Positions 6,412 through 7,135 of a stretch of DNA of 7,135 nt are shown here, piece by piece. Source of the stretch: Paramuribaculum sp. (GTDB lineage Bacteria > Bacteroidota > Bacteroidia > Bacteroidales > Muribaculaceae); NCBI GenBank assembly GCA_029058455.1, contig JAIDXU010000006.1:1-7135 (forward strand), read 5' to 3'. Numbering within the stretch: the first letter of the stretch is position 1; each line of letters begins with the position of its first letter. A program made the position numbers and the translations under genes. The notes under the pieces were generated by a model. The model did not search any database, was not told the origin of the DNA, and saw only the letters and a program-made list of their open reading frames with translations.

Positions 6412-7135
<724 letters not shown>

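Overview
The window reads as ordinary chromosome of a member of the Bacteroidota, most likely order Bacteroidales and perhaps near the Muribaculaceae. Three things point there: a DUF4831-family secreted protein, which I know only from Bacteroidales; promoter-like TAnnTTTG elements of the type used by the Bacteroidota primary sigma factor; and translation starts preceded by A/T-rich leaders with no Shine-Dalgarno sequence. I see no insertion sequence, phage, CRISPR, tRNA or rRNA, and all six genes lie on the + strand.

Layout. (1) 1-1305: the 3' part of a bifunctional NAD(P)HX epimerase/dehydratase (nnr), cut by the left edge. (2) 1344-2447: an exported DUF4831 protein of unknown function. (3) 2448-2609: intergenic region with a good promoter and a 7-bp leader stem. 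(4) 2610-4370: aspartyl-tRNA synthetase (aspS). (5) 4367-5191: a short-form Nif3/YbgI-like dinuclear-metal protein, starting at GTG and overlapping aspS by 4 nt. (6) 5240-6094: a coiled-coil plus C4 zinc-ribbon protein of the DUF164 (FlgZ/CdsZ) family, with a consensus promoter element lying inside the end of the nif3-like gene. (7) 6127-6163: a rho-independent terminator. (8) 6095-6423: a 329-bp regulatory intergenic region. (9) 6424 to the right edge: the N-terminal part of the DnaK chaperone.

How they work together: nnr is metabolite repair, aspS is translation, and dnaK is protein folding. The nif3-like and zinc-ribbon genes are a widespread but poorly understood pair. aspS, the nif3-like gene and the zinc-ribbon gene probably form one transcript with an extra internal promoter, closed by the terminator; dnaK then has its own control region.

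The most interesting signal is in front of dnaK. A TGGCAC-N5-TTG element resembles a sigma-54 -24/-12 promoter, and 52-82 bp upstream of it is a perfect inverted repeat TTGTCAC-N17-GTGACAA, where an enhancer-binding activator would sit. The gene just upstream belongs to the family whose Helicobacter and Chlamydia members were reported to bind the sigma-54 factor RpoN. This link is a hypothesis: the -12 element is imperfect, and the same bases also match the primary-sigma -7 consensus.
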